A DNA stretch of 64,000 nt, taken from contig NZ_JAMXSB010000018.1 of the NCBI RefSeq assembly GCF_024124665.1, positions 100,331-164,330 of the forward strand, in the 5' to 3' direction. A model generated the notes under the pieces. That model was not told the origin of the DNA and did not search any database. It worked only from the letters and a program-made list of their open reading frames with translations. The number at the start of each line of letters is the position of its first letter. Positions within the stretch are counted from its first letter, which is position 1. The DNA is from Pleionea sp. CnH1-48 (GTDB taxonomy: Bacteria; Pseudomonadota; Gammaproteobacteria; Enterobacterales; Kangiellaceae). This document shows positions 53,216-62,729 of the stretch, piece by piece. The position numbers and the translations under genes are program-made.

Positions 53216-55147
53216 ATGAACAGAAAGTGGTTACTTCTGTTACTGGTAAGCGTTATGTGTTTACCTTTTTCTGCTATTGCGGCAGATAAACCCAGTGATC
53301 AAAAACGGTCTGATGTTCGATTGATTATCGATATATCGGGCAGTATGAAGAAGAATGACCCTAATAATCTTCGTATTCCTGCGTTACGGCTGGTGACTAA
53401 TCTGATGCCAAAAGAGTCGGATTCGGGAGTATGGACCTTTGGTCGTTACGTCAATATGTTGGTGCCGCTTAAGCGTGTCGATGCAAAGTGGCAAGAGCAG
53501 GCCAATGCTGCCGCAGGCAAAGTGAACTCGGCCGGATTATTCACCAATATTGGTGATGCCATGACAAAATCGACCTGGGACTGGAATCGTCCCGATCCAG
53601 CTGAGTCTCGCAGCATGATTTTATTAACCGATGGTATGGTCGATATATCAAAAGATCCAAAGAAAAACGCGGCCGAGAGAGAGCGCATTTTAACCAAGGT
53701 GTTACCTAAGTTAAAAAATGCTGGCGTAACCATTCATACCATTGCGCTATCGCAAGAAGCAGATGCAGAGTTACTGTCTACCTTATCGAATGAAACCGAC
53801 GGTTGGTTTCGGCAGGTAAACAGTGCTGATGAACTTCAGCGAATATTTTTAAAAATCTTTGAACAGGCAACGCCCAGAGACAGCTTGCCACTCGAAAACA
53901 ATCAGTTCAAAGTCGATGCCAGCATCGAAGAAATGACGCTGCTGATTTTTCGCAAAGCAGACAGTGCTCCGGCAAAGTTAACGACACCGTCAAACCAATC
54001 GATTGATGCATCGTCAAAAGATAAAAACGTTCGTTGGTTTGCCAGTAAAGCTTATGATCTGGTTACGATTACGCAGCCAGAAGTAGGGGATTGGCAGATT
54101 AATGCTGCGGTAGATCCTGATAACCGGGTTATGGTGGTGAGTAATCTGGGATTGTCGATTGATGAGTTGCCAAATAATGTATTGGCTAATGAACAAATTC
54201 GCTATCGCTTAAGTTTGCTGGAAGAAGGCGAGGTGATTAAAAAGCCTGACTTCTTAAAACTGATTGATGCTAAGTTGCAATTAAAGTCCAATCAGTTGAA
54301 CAGCATGTCTCCGCTATTGTTGGATTCAGGGTCTGGGCTTTTCCAACAAATATTTTTTGCGGGCCAGGAAGATGGCGTACTGAACATTCAACTGGTAGTA
54401 AAAAGTCCAACTTTTGAACGTAGTCGTAGTCATGCTATTAATGTTTACGGCAGTCCGGTAAAGGCTTTGTTCGTACCATCGATGATTGAGGGAGAAGAGC
54501 ACAGCGTCGAAGTAGACGTGGCCGAAGAAGTGCTGGATCTGGCTACTTTATCAGTGACGGGTAAAGTAACCTTTCCTGATGGGACAACTCAGTTTGTTGT
54601 GATGGAAGAGTGGGATAAAGAACGCTCTTTTGGCGTCAAACAGTTTCCTACGGGGGGCTTCTATAAAATTGAATTGAAAGCACAAGGCAAATCACCAACC
54701 GGGCGCGAGTTTTCTAGTGAGTTACCTGTTTTAGAATTTGATGCGGAGCCATTGGCCAGTGCTCAGGTAACAGAGCCTGAACCGGAGCCAGAAGTGACTG
54801 AGCCCGAGGTCACAGAGCCTGAGCCCGAACCGAAAAAAGAAGAACCCAAACAAGAAGAGCCTGTTGAAGAAGTCGTCGATGAAGCTGTCGATGAAGAGAT
54901 TATCGAAGATGAGCCAGAAGTGATAGATGAACCTCAAGAAGAGGTTGCAGAAGAGTCAACGGGGGAACCTTTTAACTGGACCCTATGGTTGTCTATCGGT
55001 GTGGTTGGAAATATTATATTGATAGTTGCAGGTTGGTTTGGCTGGCGTATGATTCGAGGCAAAAATAAGAACTCAGTTGATGCTATGGCACAAGAGCTGT
55101 TTGATGATGAAGATATTGATAAAGAGCTGGAGGAAGAGTCAGAATGA
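53216..55147 (+). CDS. VWA domain membrane protein (TIGR03503-like)
   Basis: A 643-residue protein with a signal peptide (MNRKWLLLLLVSVMCLPFSAIA). A von Willebrand factor A domain (about 33-215) has the MIDAS motif DISGS at 39-43 and the later TDGMVD. Beta-rich central domains follow, then an acidic Pro/Glu-rich linker (about 520-585). A transmembrane helix (about 588-610) and an acidic cytoplasmic tail end the protein. The layout matches a gammaproteobacterial VWA group (TIGR03503-like) of unknown function. It overlaps the next gene by 4 nt, so it is translated with a membrane coiled-coil partner. Confidence 0.88.
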   Translation: MNRKWLLLLLVSVMCLPFSAIAADKPSDQKRSDVRLIIDISGSMKKNDPNNLRIPALRLVTNLMPKESDSGVWTFGRYVNMLVPLKRVDAKWQEQANAAAGKVNSAGLFTNIGDAMTKSTWDWNRPDPAESRSMILLTDGMVDISKDPKKNAAERERILTKVLPKLKNAGVTIHTIALSQEADAELLSTLSNETDGWFRQVNSADELQRIFLKIFEQATPRDSLPLENNQFKVDASIEEMTLLIFRKADSAPAKLTTPSNQSIDASSKDKNVRWFASKAYDLVTITQPEVGDWQINAAVDPDNRVMVVSNLGLSIDELPNNVLANEQIRYRLSLLEEGEVIKKPDFLKLIDAKLQLKSNQLNSMSPLLLDSGSGLFQQIFFAGQEDGVLNIQLVVKSPTFERSRSHAINVYGSPVKALFVPSMIEGEEHSVEVDVAEEVLDLATLSVTGKVTFPDGTTQFVVMEEWDKERSFGVKQFPTGGFYKIELKAQGKSPTGREFSSELPVLEFDAEPLASAQVTEPEPEPEVTEPEVTEPEPEPKKEEPKQEEPVEEVVDEAVDEEIIEDEPEVIDEPQEEVAEESTGEPFNWTLWLSIGVVGNIILIVAGWFGWRMIRGKNKNSVDAMAQELFDDEDIDKELEEESE

Positions 55148-56037
55148 ATGATTCATTACTGTCTTGGATACTCATATTAGAAATTGTCTTACCGTTTCTA
55201 ATACTTTCTATTGTATTGATCGTGATGTTGATGAAAGGATCATCGCGATACAAAGAGGCCATGCGCGAGTTAATCATTAATGTTAAAGATAATGAAGACT
55301 CTCAGAAACAATCACTATCAAAGTTTTTGAAAGAAAACCTGGGGCTTTCAGAAGAAGACGCAGACACGCATATCAAAGAGTTAATCAAAGAGAGAAAGTT
55401 TTTTTTCCGCTCGTTTGTCAGTAGTATTTTGAACAAAGATGTAGAAAGCTTATCCTTGATGGATGAAGAGTTGTCTCGTCTCACCGAAAAATATCACAAG
55501 ATCACTCCCGGTAACGTTAGCGCTGGTGTCGAAGAAGACATCGAAGACAATAGCGATGACTTGCAAAGTGAAATTGAGCGTAAGAATACACAAATCGAAG
55601 AGTTAAAGTCTGAGAGCAAAAGCTTGAAGCAAGAAGTACACGTTACTCTGACGACTTTGAATAATATTTTTGCTGAATACTCGTCGATGTTTGGCGAAGA
55701 AGTCGAACAGAAAAATCTATCGGTCGAACAAATTTTAACGGCTATGGAGTCCTTTGCTGGAAAATCAGCATCATCTGCAGATGATGCTGAAGAACCAGTC
55801 GAGGCATCTGTTGATGAAGCGCCTGCCGATGAGGCGCCTGTTGATGCTGATGAGGAGATCGAAGCCGATATGGCGGTTGCCGAAGATCCTGACTCTCCCG
55901 ATGATCTGGAGTTATCAGATGAGCCTGAGGATGAAAGCTCATTGCTCGACGATATGCCGTTAGAAAGTACGGATGATGATGAACCCAGCTGGGACGAAGC
56001 ATTTGCAGAAATGGATGATGATAATAAAGATTCTTAA
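55144..56037 (+). CDS. Membrane coiled-coil protein with acidic C-terminus
   Basis: A 297-residue protein. One N-terminal transmembrane helix (about 8-30) is followed by a helical cytoplasmic part, a coiled coil (about 135-185, EIERKNTQIEELKSESKS) and a very acidic, low-complexity tail (about 215-297, with repeated DEAPADEAP-type units). No enzymatic motif seen. It overlaps the VWA gene by an ATGA, so it probably forms a complex with it. Family unrecognised. A terminator follows. Confidence 0.8.
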   Translation: MNDSLLSWILILEIVLPFLILSIVLIVMLMKGSSRYKEAMRELIINVKDNEDSQKQSLSKFLKENLGLSEEDADTHIKELIKERKFFFRSFVSSILNKDVESLSLMDEELSRLTEKYHKITPGNVSAGVEEDIEDNSDDLQSEIERKNTQIEELKSESKSLKQEVHVTLTTLNNIFAEYSSMFGEEVEQKNLSVEQILTAMESFAGKSASSADDAEEPVEASVDEAPADEAPVDADEEIEADMAVAEDPDSPDDLELSDEPEDESSLLDDMPLESTDDDEPSWDEAFAEMDDDNKDS

Positions 56038-56061
56038 AGGCAGCCTTCGCTGCCTTTTTTG
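56036..56061 (+). terminator. Terminator after the VWA/coiled-coil pair
   Basis: AAAGGCAGC, CTTC loop, GCTGCCTTT, then T's. It starts at the stop codon. Confidence 0.93.
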
Positions 56062-56165
56062 TTTATTCCTACACCGATAAAAGACCCATATTGGTTGATT
56101 AAAAGCCTCTTCTGAATAAGGACTGAGCAAGGGGCAAAAAAGTGATATTTTTTTCGAATCTCGAG

Positions 56166-56194
56166 TTGACACCACCCTGGTGCATCAGTATTAT
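56166..56194 (+). promoter_or_regulatory. Sigma-70 promoter of tRNA-Asp copy 1
   Basis: TTGACA (56166-56171), 17 nt, TATTAT (56189-56194), followed by a GC-rich discriminator (AGCGCCCACC) typical of stringently controlled stable-RNA promoters. Confidence 0.85.
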
Positions 56195-56227
56195 AGCGCC
56201 CACCTCGCAAGGGGTGACCAACTTAGC

Positions 56228-56304
56228 GGAGCAGTAGTTCAGTTGGTTAGAATACCGGCCTGTCACGCCGGGGGTCGCGGGTTCGAGTCCCGTCTGCTCC
56301 GCCA
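56228..56304 (+). tRNA. tRNA-Asp (GTC), copy 1
   Basis: 77 nt. The acceptor stem GGAGCAG/CTGCTCC is followed by G and an encoded CCA. The anticodon loop CTGTCAC carries GTC, and the T loop is GTTCGAGTC. It closely resembles E. coli tRNA-Asp. Confidence 0.98.
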
Positions 56305-56496
56305 TTATTTCTTCTCTATTCTCCTTAATATCCAAAGATCTTATTCAAGCTAATCCTTCATTTCCTTAGCTCTTCGTTTTCAGTTTATTCTTAAGCGTTG
56401 TAGAAGCCGTTATTGTCTAATAAGACGGATACTCAAGACTTTTTAAAAAGACTACAATGGTGGCTTAACAGGTTTCTGGAATACTTAAAGGTTACT

Positions 56497-57222
56497 ATGG
56501 AATTTGAAGATGCATTGAATAACCGTCGGAGCATTCGCTCGTTTTCTGATAAACCTGTCGAGGATGAGTTAATCAACGAGATTCTATCACTAGCTATTGA
56601 GTCACCTTCTAGTTCAAACACTCAACCTTACAAACTCGCCGTTGCTACCGGGCAGATCAATAAGGCCATCGCAACCGAACTGACAGAAAAGTATTACACT
56701 GCGAACCAATTAATGGCCAAGCCCTTACCACTTAGAGCGTTAGGCGCTTTTGCTCGTGGTGTTTTGCCTGATGGTGATTTTAAACCTATGGTTGGTAAGT
56801 ATCCCTCTATATTCCAAGAAAGACGTGTCGCCACAGGGAAGGGATTATATGAAATTCTGGGCATAGAAAGATCCGACCGCGCCGCCAGAGATGAGCAAAT
56901 GGCGAAGAATTTCAGTTTTTTTAATGCTCCAGTAGCCATCTTCTTTTTTATTCATCCAGGCATGACTTACACCGCATTGGTTGATTTAGGTATTTTTATG
57001 CAATCATTAATGTTGGCCGCTACCAATAAAGGATTGGGTACTTGCGCGCAAGCTGCTTTGGGTATGTGGAAGTCTCCTATCGCAAAGCATTTTGAAATTC
57101 CTAAAAGTTACAAGCTTGTTTGCGGTTTAGCGCTAGGCTATCCCGACGATCACAAAGTAAATCACTATCGGCCAGGTAAAGTGTCATTGGATGAGTTGCT
57201 TATCCGCTCGAAACCCGTGTGA
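56497..57222 (+). CDS. Nitroreductase family protein
   Basis: FMN-dependent nitroreductase fold. It has 241 residues from the ATG at 56497, which has AAAGG 5 nt upstream; a TTG at 56413 would add 28 residues without a site. Blocks: ALNNRRSIRSFSDKPVEDE (flavin-binding Arg-Arg-Ser), AIESPSSSNTQPYKLAV and GLGTCAQAALGMW with LVCGLALGYPDDHKVNHYRP. Related enzymes reduce quinones or nitro compounds. It stands between two duplicated tRNA-Asp genes. Confidence 0.88.
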   Translation: MEFEDALNNRRSIRSFSDKPVEDELINEILSLAIESPSSSNTQPYKLAVATGQINKAIATELTEKYYTANQLMAKPLPLRALGAFARGVLPDGDFKPMVGKYPSIFQERRVATGKGLYEILGIERSDRAARDEQMAKNFSFFNAPVAIFFFIHPGMTYTALVDLGIFMQSLMLAATNKGLGTCAQAALGMWKSPIAKHFEIPKSYKLVCGLALGYPDDHKVNHYRPGKVSLDELLIRSKPV

Positions 57223-57390
57223 CTTCTTAAAGACATCTTAACTATGCCAGCAAGGTCTCAGTTAGGGCTTCTGAGGGTTGAGCAAGTATTGTTGTCGAGT
57301 GTTTTTTAACCATTGATGACAGAATATTTCGTCCTTTCTTTTAAGCGTAAGCATAGCGACATTATTTCTTAATTTTTCTGACTTTTGATG

Positions 57391-57419
57391 TTGACACCAC
57401 CCAGGTGCATCAGTATTAT
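57391..57419 (+). promoter_or_regulatory. Sigma-70 promoter of tRNA-Asp copy 2
   Basis: TTGACA (57391-57396), 17 nt, TATTAT (57414-57419) with the same GC-rich discriminator as copy 1. Confidence 0.85.
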
Positions 57420-57452
57420 AGCGCCCACCTCGCAAGGGGTGACCAACTTAGC

Positions 57453-57529
57453 GGAGCAGTAGTTCAGTTGGTTAGAATACCGGCCTGTCACGCCGGGGGT
57501 CGCGGGTTCGAGTCCCGTCTGCTCCGCCA
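57453..57529 (+). tRNA. tRNA-Asp (GTC), copy 2
   Basis: 77 nt, identical in sequence to copy 1 across the tRNA, with encoded CCA. Confidence 0.98.
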
Positions 57530-57835
57530 TTTTTCTCTTCTTCAAATTATCCTTCTGAATCTCAAAAAGCATCTCTTGTTTACAATCTTTTGTCTGTCGA
57601 TGACTATTTTGTAACTACTTATAAGCAACCCATTCATTTATAACGTTTTTTTCTACTTTGAGATATATTTGACAGCACTTAGTGAACGCTGAGGTGTAGG
57701 CTATGGTAGCTCGGTAGGTGATTTATTGTTCCAATTCAAGGTATTTTTTTTTATTAACTCCTTGATATTATGCAGCTTTTGGGCGACTATCCTATTACTT
57801 TGATCCATGTCCTAAAGATAATAAGTGAGGGGAGC

Positions 57836-58660
57836 ATGAAGCGAATTGCCATAGCGATTATCCACGGTATGAGTACGGAAGAGCAGTTTTATTCTGTGGA
57901 GTTAAAACACCGTATTATAGAAGAGTATATAGCAGGTGGTGACGGCAGACTCGAAGATGATTTGATGTTTCATGAGATCTACTGGGCGGATGCGATTAAA
58001 GAAGAGCTGAGTAGTTTTTACGGCAAAATCAACTATAAAGGTGATCTTGCTTATGATGGTTTGCGCCAGATGTTCATTGATTATCTGGGATCAGGTTTAG
58101 CATACCACGATGGCTCTCGCCTCTATACGCAGGTTCAAAATCGTGTTGCAGATAGCTTGAAGAAGTTTGCCGGTCATCGTCGCGTAAAAGAAGAAAAAAC
58201 ACCTTTGGTCGTGCTTGCTCATTCATTTGGGTCAATCATCATTCAGGATTATATCCGTAATATGAGAGATGCCGAGAGCCACGGTGTTTCTCCTTTTGAA
58301 GCCATGGAAACCTTGGCGGGTTTTGTAACTTTCGGTAGTCCGTTAGCTATTTATGCTCGTCATAATGAGGATTTGCACTCGCCAATTAAAGTAGCGGGCG
58401 ATGCATTACCTGATGACTTTAAAAAGCGTACTCGCTGGTTAAATTTCTACGATAAGGATGATGTTGTTGCCTATCCTTTGAAAGGAATGAACGAAGAGTA
58501 CAATGAAGCCGTTCATGGCGACTATGAAATTAATGTAGGAAGTGCAGCGACTTCCTGGAATCCGGCATGTCATAACGGATACTGGGAAGATAAAGACTTT
58601 TATAAGCCAGTTGCACGATTGCTAGGAGACTTGCTCCAGCCTCATGACATCTGGAAGTAG
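57836..58660 (+). CDS. Alpha/beta-hydrolase-like protein
   Basis: A 274-residue protein from the ATG at 57836, preceded by GAGGGGAGC. It begins IAIAIIHGMSTEEQF (a His-Gly oxyanion-like strand), has the nucleophile elbow LAHSFGSIII (GxSxG-like HSFGS) and ends with a possible catalytic His in NPACHNGYW. These are lipase/esterase-like features, but no family is certain. It stands alone between tRNA-Asp copy 2 and hrpA. A 15-bp hairpin lies downstream. Confidence 0.7.
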   Translation: MKRIAIAIIHGMSTEEQFYSVELKHRIIEEYIAGGDGRLEDDLMFHEIYWADAIKEELSSFYGKINYKGDLAYDGLRQMFIDYLGSGLAYHDGSRLYTQVQNRVADSLKKFAGHRRVKEEKTPLVVLAHSFGSIIIQDYIRNMRDAESHGVSPFEAMETLAGFVTFGSPLAIYARHNEDLHSPIKVAGDALPDDFKKRTRWLNFYDKDDVVAYPLKGMNEEYNEAVHGDYEINVGSAATSWNPACHNGYWEDKDFYKPVARLLGDLLQPHDIWK

Positions 58661-58704
58661 TTCAGTATCTGAACCAAGCAGTTCTCTAGCATTATAAAAA
58701 CTGT

Positions 58705-58745
58705 AAACGCCTGTTTTGAAATCTATCAAAACAGGCGTTTTGTAT
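58705..58745 (+). terminator. 15-bp hairpin, probable terminator
   Basis: AAACGCCTGTTTTGA (58705-58719), 6-nt loop, exact complement (58726-58740), then TGTATTG. The T tail is weak but the stem is very strong. Confidence 0.8.
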
Positions 58746-58764
58746 TGAGAGAATGTGACTTATC

Positions 58765-61700
58765 GTGTCTAGTGAATCATTATTTAAACAATTAAAAGGA
58801 TGTTTAACCAAGGATGCAGGCAAACTCATTAGTTTGCGCAAAAAGATTAAACAAAGAGAACAACAAAAACAGCCTGTGGATCGTATGGAGCAATCACTGC
58901 AATCCTTGTTAGAAGAATCTACGGCTCAAGTTGTACAACGTCGAGAAAAAATACCCGAACTGATTTTTCCAGAAAATTTACCCGTTAGCGAAGCCGTTGA
59001 TGAAATTCAAAAAGTCATCGAAGACAATCAAGTTGTTATTCTGGCTGGTGAAACAGGTTCTGGTAAAACCACTCAGTTACCTAAAATATGCTTGCGCGCA
59101 GGTTTAGGGGCAAGAGGCTTAATTGGTCATACCCAGCCTCGTCGAGTCGCTGCTACTTCGGTGGCGAATCGTATTGCGGAAGAAGTGAACACTGAGTTGG
59201 GCCAACTGGTCGGTGTGTCCGTGCGTTTTCATGAGCGTATGTCTGAGCATACCTTGGTTAAGGTGATGACTGACGGTATGTTGCTGACCGAAATTCAACA
59301 TGATCCTATGCTCAGCCGCTACGAAGTGATTATTATCGATGAGGCCCACGAGCGCAGTATCAATATTGATTTCTTGCTGGGGTATCTAAAGCAGCTATTG
59401 CCTCGCCGTAAAGATCTTAAGCTTATTATTACGTCCGCGACCATTGATGTTGAACGTTTTTCTAAGCACTTTAGCAATGCGCCAACACTCACCGTTGAAG
59501 GACGAACCTACCCCGTAGAAATGCGTTATCTCTCAACAGAAGAGATGACGTTTAATGGTGGCGATGATCCCGAAACCGCTGCAATATGCCACGCGGTGCA
59601 AGAAGCTGTTGCCGAAGGCCCTGGAGATATTCTTATCTTTTTACCTGGGGAAGGTGAGATTCGTCGAACGGCAAAACAGTTACGTCGATTAGAGCTTCGG
59701 CAAACCGAAATATTGCCACTGTATGCCCGTTTAAGCATTCAAGAGCAGCAAAAAGTATTTAAGCCTTTAGTTGGCAGAAAGATTGTACTGGCTACCAATG
59801 TTGCAGAAACATCGCTGACGGTTCCAGGTATTCGATTTGTTATTGATCCCGGTACGGCCCGTATCAGCCGTTTTAGCATGCGTAGCAAAATCCAGCGTTT
59901 GCCCGTCGAAAAAATTTCTCAAGCCAGCGCTAATCAACGAGCAGGGCGATGTGGCCGTGTCTCGGCTGGTATATGTTTCCGCTTATACAGCGAAGATGAT
60001 TTTGTTGCGCGTCCTGAGTTCACACTGCCTGAAATAAAGCGCACTAACCTGGCATCGGTTATTTTGCAAATGAAGTCGATGCGTATGGGCGACTTCGATA
60101 AGTTTCCTTTTATCGAGCCGCCAGAAGAGCGTCATTGGCGCGATGGTATCAACTTGTTATTCGAGCTAGGAGCTCTGGACAAACAACAAAAACTAACAGC
60201 ACTTGGCAAGCAGATAAGCCGCTTACCAGTTGATCCAAAACTGGCGGTCATGTTGGTTTCTGCAAAAAATAATGCCTTGCAAGAAGTGTTAGTCATTGCC
60301 AGCTTTTTCAGCATTCGTGATCCACGAGAGCGCCCTCATGATAAACGCCAGAAAGCGGATGAGTGCCATCAACAATGGAGTGATGATCGTTCTGATTTTA
60401 TCAGTATCGTGAAGTTATGGAATGGGTTGCACAAACAACAAGATGATTTAACCAATCGAGAGTTTAAGACTTTCTGTGGTGATAACTTCATTAACTTTCC
60501 GGCCTGGCTAGAATGGCGTAATACCTATCGTCAGTTAAAACAGATGATGTTGGAGTCAGGAGCCAAGTTGAACAGCCAGGCGGCTGACTACGAAGCCATT
60601 CACAAAGCATTGTTGCCTGCCTTGTTGAGCAATGTACTTATGAAGACCACAGAGGCTCATTATCAAGGCGCAAGAAATACCAAAGTATTTGTTCATCCGG
60701 CTTCTCTTAACTTTAAAAAGAAAAGTCAGTGGTTGCTGGCATCAGAACTGGTAGAAACCGAACGTTTATACGCTCGTACAACAGCCCCCATAAACAGTGA
60801 GTGGATTGAACCTGTCGCAGAGCATGTTGCTAAGATCAATCATCTGGAACCCCATTGGCGTAAGAAGCGCGGCGAAGCCTGTGCTTATTTGCAGAAGTCT
60901 TTATTTGGCCTGATTTATGTGAGCCAGCGATTGACAGGGTACAGTGAGATTGAGCCCGAGTTAAGTCGCCGTTGGCTTATCGAAAAAGGCTTTATCGATG
61001 GTGAACTGGTGATTAACTCCAGCTTCCAACGGGACAATCAACAGTTGTTAGAAGGCTTTAAAGACGAAGAGTCTAAGCAAAGACGCACGGATATCCTTAA
61101 ACCGGACGAAGAGCTTTATGATTGGTTTGAACAACGTTTGCCTCCCTCTGTTAATAACCAGAAAACTCTCATTCGTTGGATAAAAAAAGATTCTCGTAAG
61201 CATAATAGAAAGCTAACACTGAGCGAAGATGATGTACTTAATCCGACATCTGAGCTGGATCCAAACGCGTTTCCGTCACAACTTTCTATTCGTGGTAGTT
61301 CCATTACTCTGGAGTACCATTTTGATCCCGGTCATAAAGACGATGGGGTTAATGCGTGTTTACCGGTTTCTATGCTTAATCAGTTTCAGAGCAAGGATTT
61401 TGAATGGCTGGTGCCAGGGCTGCTTAGAGAAAAAATTCTTTGCAGCATAAAAGGACTGCCAAAAAAGGTGCGCAAAAACTTTATTCCTGCACCAGAGTTT
61501 GCCGATGCCTGCTTTGAACGTTTAAAAGATCAGTTTGGTGAAGGTGATTTTTTTGAGCGATTGGCAGAAGTGCTTTATCAAATATCCGGTGTTCGAGTCG
61601 AGTTTGAGTTATGGCGAGATTTAGAGTTGCCCCCGCATCTTTGCGTCAACTATAAGGTATTTGCTGATCGCAAGTCGCCCATTGCAAAAGGGCGAGATTT

Positions 61701-62670
61701 AACGGAGTTGCAAACGCAGTGTCAGGCTCAAGTCAAACAAGCTTTAAGCCAAACGACGAAGGCTGCAAAAGGTGAAGCGAAAAAGTCGGCGGCTGTTGAA
61801 CAAAAAATTAAACAGTGGAATGCAGAGTTTTCATTCTCCATAGAACAAAAGAAGCAACATCAAAAACATGAGACGCGTTTGCTTCAGGCGTTACAAGATT
61901 ATAAAGACTATGTGCAGATAACACCTTGTGAGTCACGCTTTCAGGCCGAAAATATGCATCTTCGTGGTGTTTGTCGTTTGTTGGTTTTAAGTGTTGATAA
62001 ATCCGTTAAATATTTTTTCCGTTCCTGGCAAGATCGTCGTGAACTGTCAAAACTTTGTACTCAGGTTGAAAGTTATCAAGAGCTAGTTGATGACTTAGCA
62101 ATGGCGCTTGCAAAACGCAGCGTGTTAAGAGCAGGTTCTGGCAATGTAGAAAACTACTTAGACTACAGAGACATTGAAAAAACGTTTTCTGATTCTTTTA
62201 CTGCCGATATGAACGAGTATTTGTCGCTGTTACTGGAGTTGTTACGTTTATCAAAAAAGGTAAGTCACCAGGTTTATGATCGAGTTGAACCTCGTTATAT
62301 TCGCAGTTACCAAGATATTCGTCAGCAGTTAGATTTCTTATGGAAGTCTGGTTTTTTATACGAGTATGGTGTTCATGTGTTAACGGATTACACGCGTTAT
62401 TTTTCGGCACTGGAAAAACGTCTTGAACGCATGGATGTTAACTTTCCTCGCGAAGAACAGTGTTTGAGAAGTATTCGTACCTGGCAAGAAGTCGCTGATA
62501 AACTGGCTGACTCACCTCACAATAAAGAGTATACTGAAGCCAAAGTTACGTTTCTTTGGATGTTACAGGAGTTTCGAGTTTCTCTTTTTGCACAGGGTGT
62601 GAAAACTGCCTATGCGATATCGGATAAAAGACTGGAAAAACAAAGAGATATAATGAAAAAGTTGCTCTAG
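58765..62670 (+). CDS. hrpA: ATP-dependent RNA helicase HrpA
   Basis: DEAH-box RNA helicase of 1301 residues, the E. coli length, implicated in rescue of stalled ribosomes and mRNA processing. Motif I is GETGSGKTT at 95-103; motif II is DEAH at 192-195. Motif III is the SAT in IITSATIDVERF. The motif VI region reads QRAGRCGRVSAG. A helicase-associated region follows, then a long C-terminal region with charged helices (about 990-1050). The GTG start at 58765 has only a weak GAGAGA upstream. Confidence 0.96.
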   Translation: MSSESLFKQLKGCLTKDAGKLISLRKKIKQREQQKQPVDRMEQSLQSLLEESTAQVVQRREKIPELIFPENLPVSEAVDEIQKVIEDNQVVILAGETGSGKTTQLPKICLRAGLGARGLIGHTQPRRVAATSVANRIAEEVNTELGQLVGVSVRFHERMSEHTLVKVMTDGMLLTEIQHDPMLSRYEVIIIDEAHERSINIDFLLGYLKQLLPRRKDLKLIITSATIDVERFSKHFSNAPTLTVEGRTYPVEMRYLSTEEMTFNGGDDPETAAICHAVQEAVAEGPGDILIFLPGEGEIRRTAKQLRRLELRQTEILPLYARLSIQEQQKVFKPLVGRKIVLATNVAETSLTVPGIRFVIDPGTARISRFSMRSKIQRLPVEKISQASANQRAGRCGRVSAGICFRLYSEDDFVARPEFTLPEIKRTNLASVILQMKSMRMGDFDKFPFIEPPEERHWRDGINLLFELGALDKQQKLTALGKQISRLPVDPKLAVMLVSAKNNALQEVLVIASFFSIRDPRERPHDKRQKADECHQQWSDDRSDFISIVKLWNGLHKQQDDLTNREFKTFCGDNFINFPAWLEWRNTYRQLKQMMLESGAKLNSQAADYEAIHKALLPALLSNVLMKTTEAHYQGARNTKVFVHPASLNFKKKSQWLLASELVETERLYARTTAPINSEWIEPVAEHVAKINHLEPHWRKKRGEACAYLQKSLFGLIYVSQRLTGYSEIEPELSRRWLIEKGFIDGELVINSSFQRDNQQLLEGFKDEESKQRRTDILKPDEELYDWFEQRLPPSVNNQKTLIRWIKKDSRKHNRKLTLSEDDVLNPTSELDPNAFPSQLSIRGSSITLEYHFDPGHKDDGVNACLPVSMLNQFQSKDFEWLVPGLLREKILCSIKGLPKKVRKNFIPAPEFADACFERLKDQFGEGDFFERLAEVLYQISGVRVEFELWRDLELPPHLCVNYKVFADRKSPIAKGRDLTELQTQCQAQVKQALSQTTKAAKGEAKKSAAVEQKIKQWNAEFSFSIEQKKQHQKHETRLLQALQDYKDYVQITPCESRFQAENMHLRGVCRLLVLSVDKSVKYFFRSWQDRRELSKLCTQVESYQELVDDLAMALAKRSVLRAGSGNVENYLDYRDIEKTFSDSFTADMNEYLSLLLELLRLSKKVSHQVYDRVEPRYIRSYQDIRQQLDFLWKSGFLYEYGVHVLTDYTRYFSALEKRLERMDVNFPREEQCLRSIRTWQEVADKLADSPHNKEYTEAKVTFLWMLQEFRVSLFAQGVKTAYAISDKRLEKQRDIMKKLL

Positions 62671-62693
62671 CTATAACCTAGGGTTCTAAATAG

Positions 62694-62729
62694 AATTGGT
62701 TTAATAATTTTATTGAACCAATTTTATTA
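62694..62729 (+). terminator. AT-rich hairpin after hrpA
   Basis: AATTGGTT (62694-62701) is inverted at 62716-62723 and extended inward by AATA/TATT around one wobble pair, followed by TTATTACTTTTTT. Likely terminator despite low GC. Confidence 0.7.

Larger units (their letters stand above)
56165..56306 (+). repeat. Direct repeat copy 1 (promoter plus tRNA-Asp)
   Basis: A 142-nt unit identical to 57390-57531 except for one base seen in the promoter spacer (CCCTGG against CCCAGG). It spans the promoter, leader and tRNA, and identity stops just after the CCA end. Confidence 0.9.
57390..57531 (+). repeat. Direct repeat copy 2 (promoter plus tRNA-Asp)
   Basis: Second copy of the 142-nt unit at 56165-56306, in the same orientation, with a single spacer-base difference. 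The nitroreductase gene lies between the copies. The 57532-57835 stretch after it shows no supported gene. Confidence 0.9.

Noticed and set aside
54770..54960. Repeated Glu/Pro codons in the VWA gene as a repeat locus or CRISPR-like array
   Set aside because: They are an acidic low-complexity linker in frame with the protein; no spacer-repeat periodicity. No CRISPR array was seen anywhere in the window.
56099..56335. Minus-strand frame across tRNA-Asp copy 1 with a TGLEPATPGVTGR-type product
   Set aside because: This is the well-known spurious frame produced by reading antisense through a tRNA gene; the tRNA fully explains the sequence.
57369..57572. Minus-strand frame across tRNA-Asp copy 2 with the same product
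   Set aside because: Same antisense-tRNA artefact, duplicated with the tRNA.
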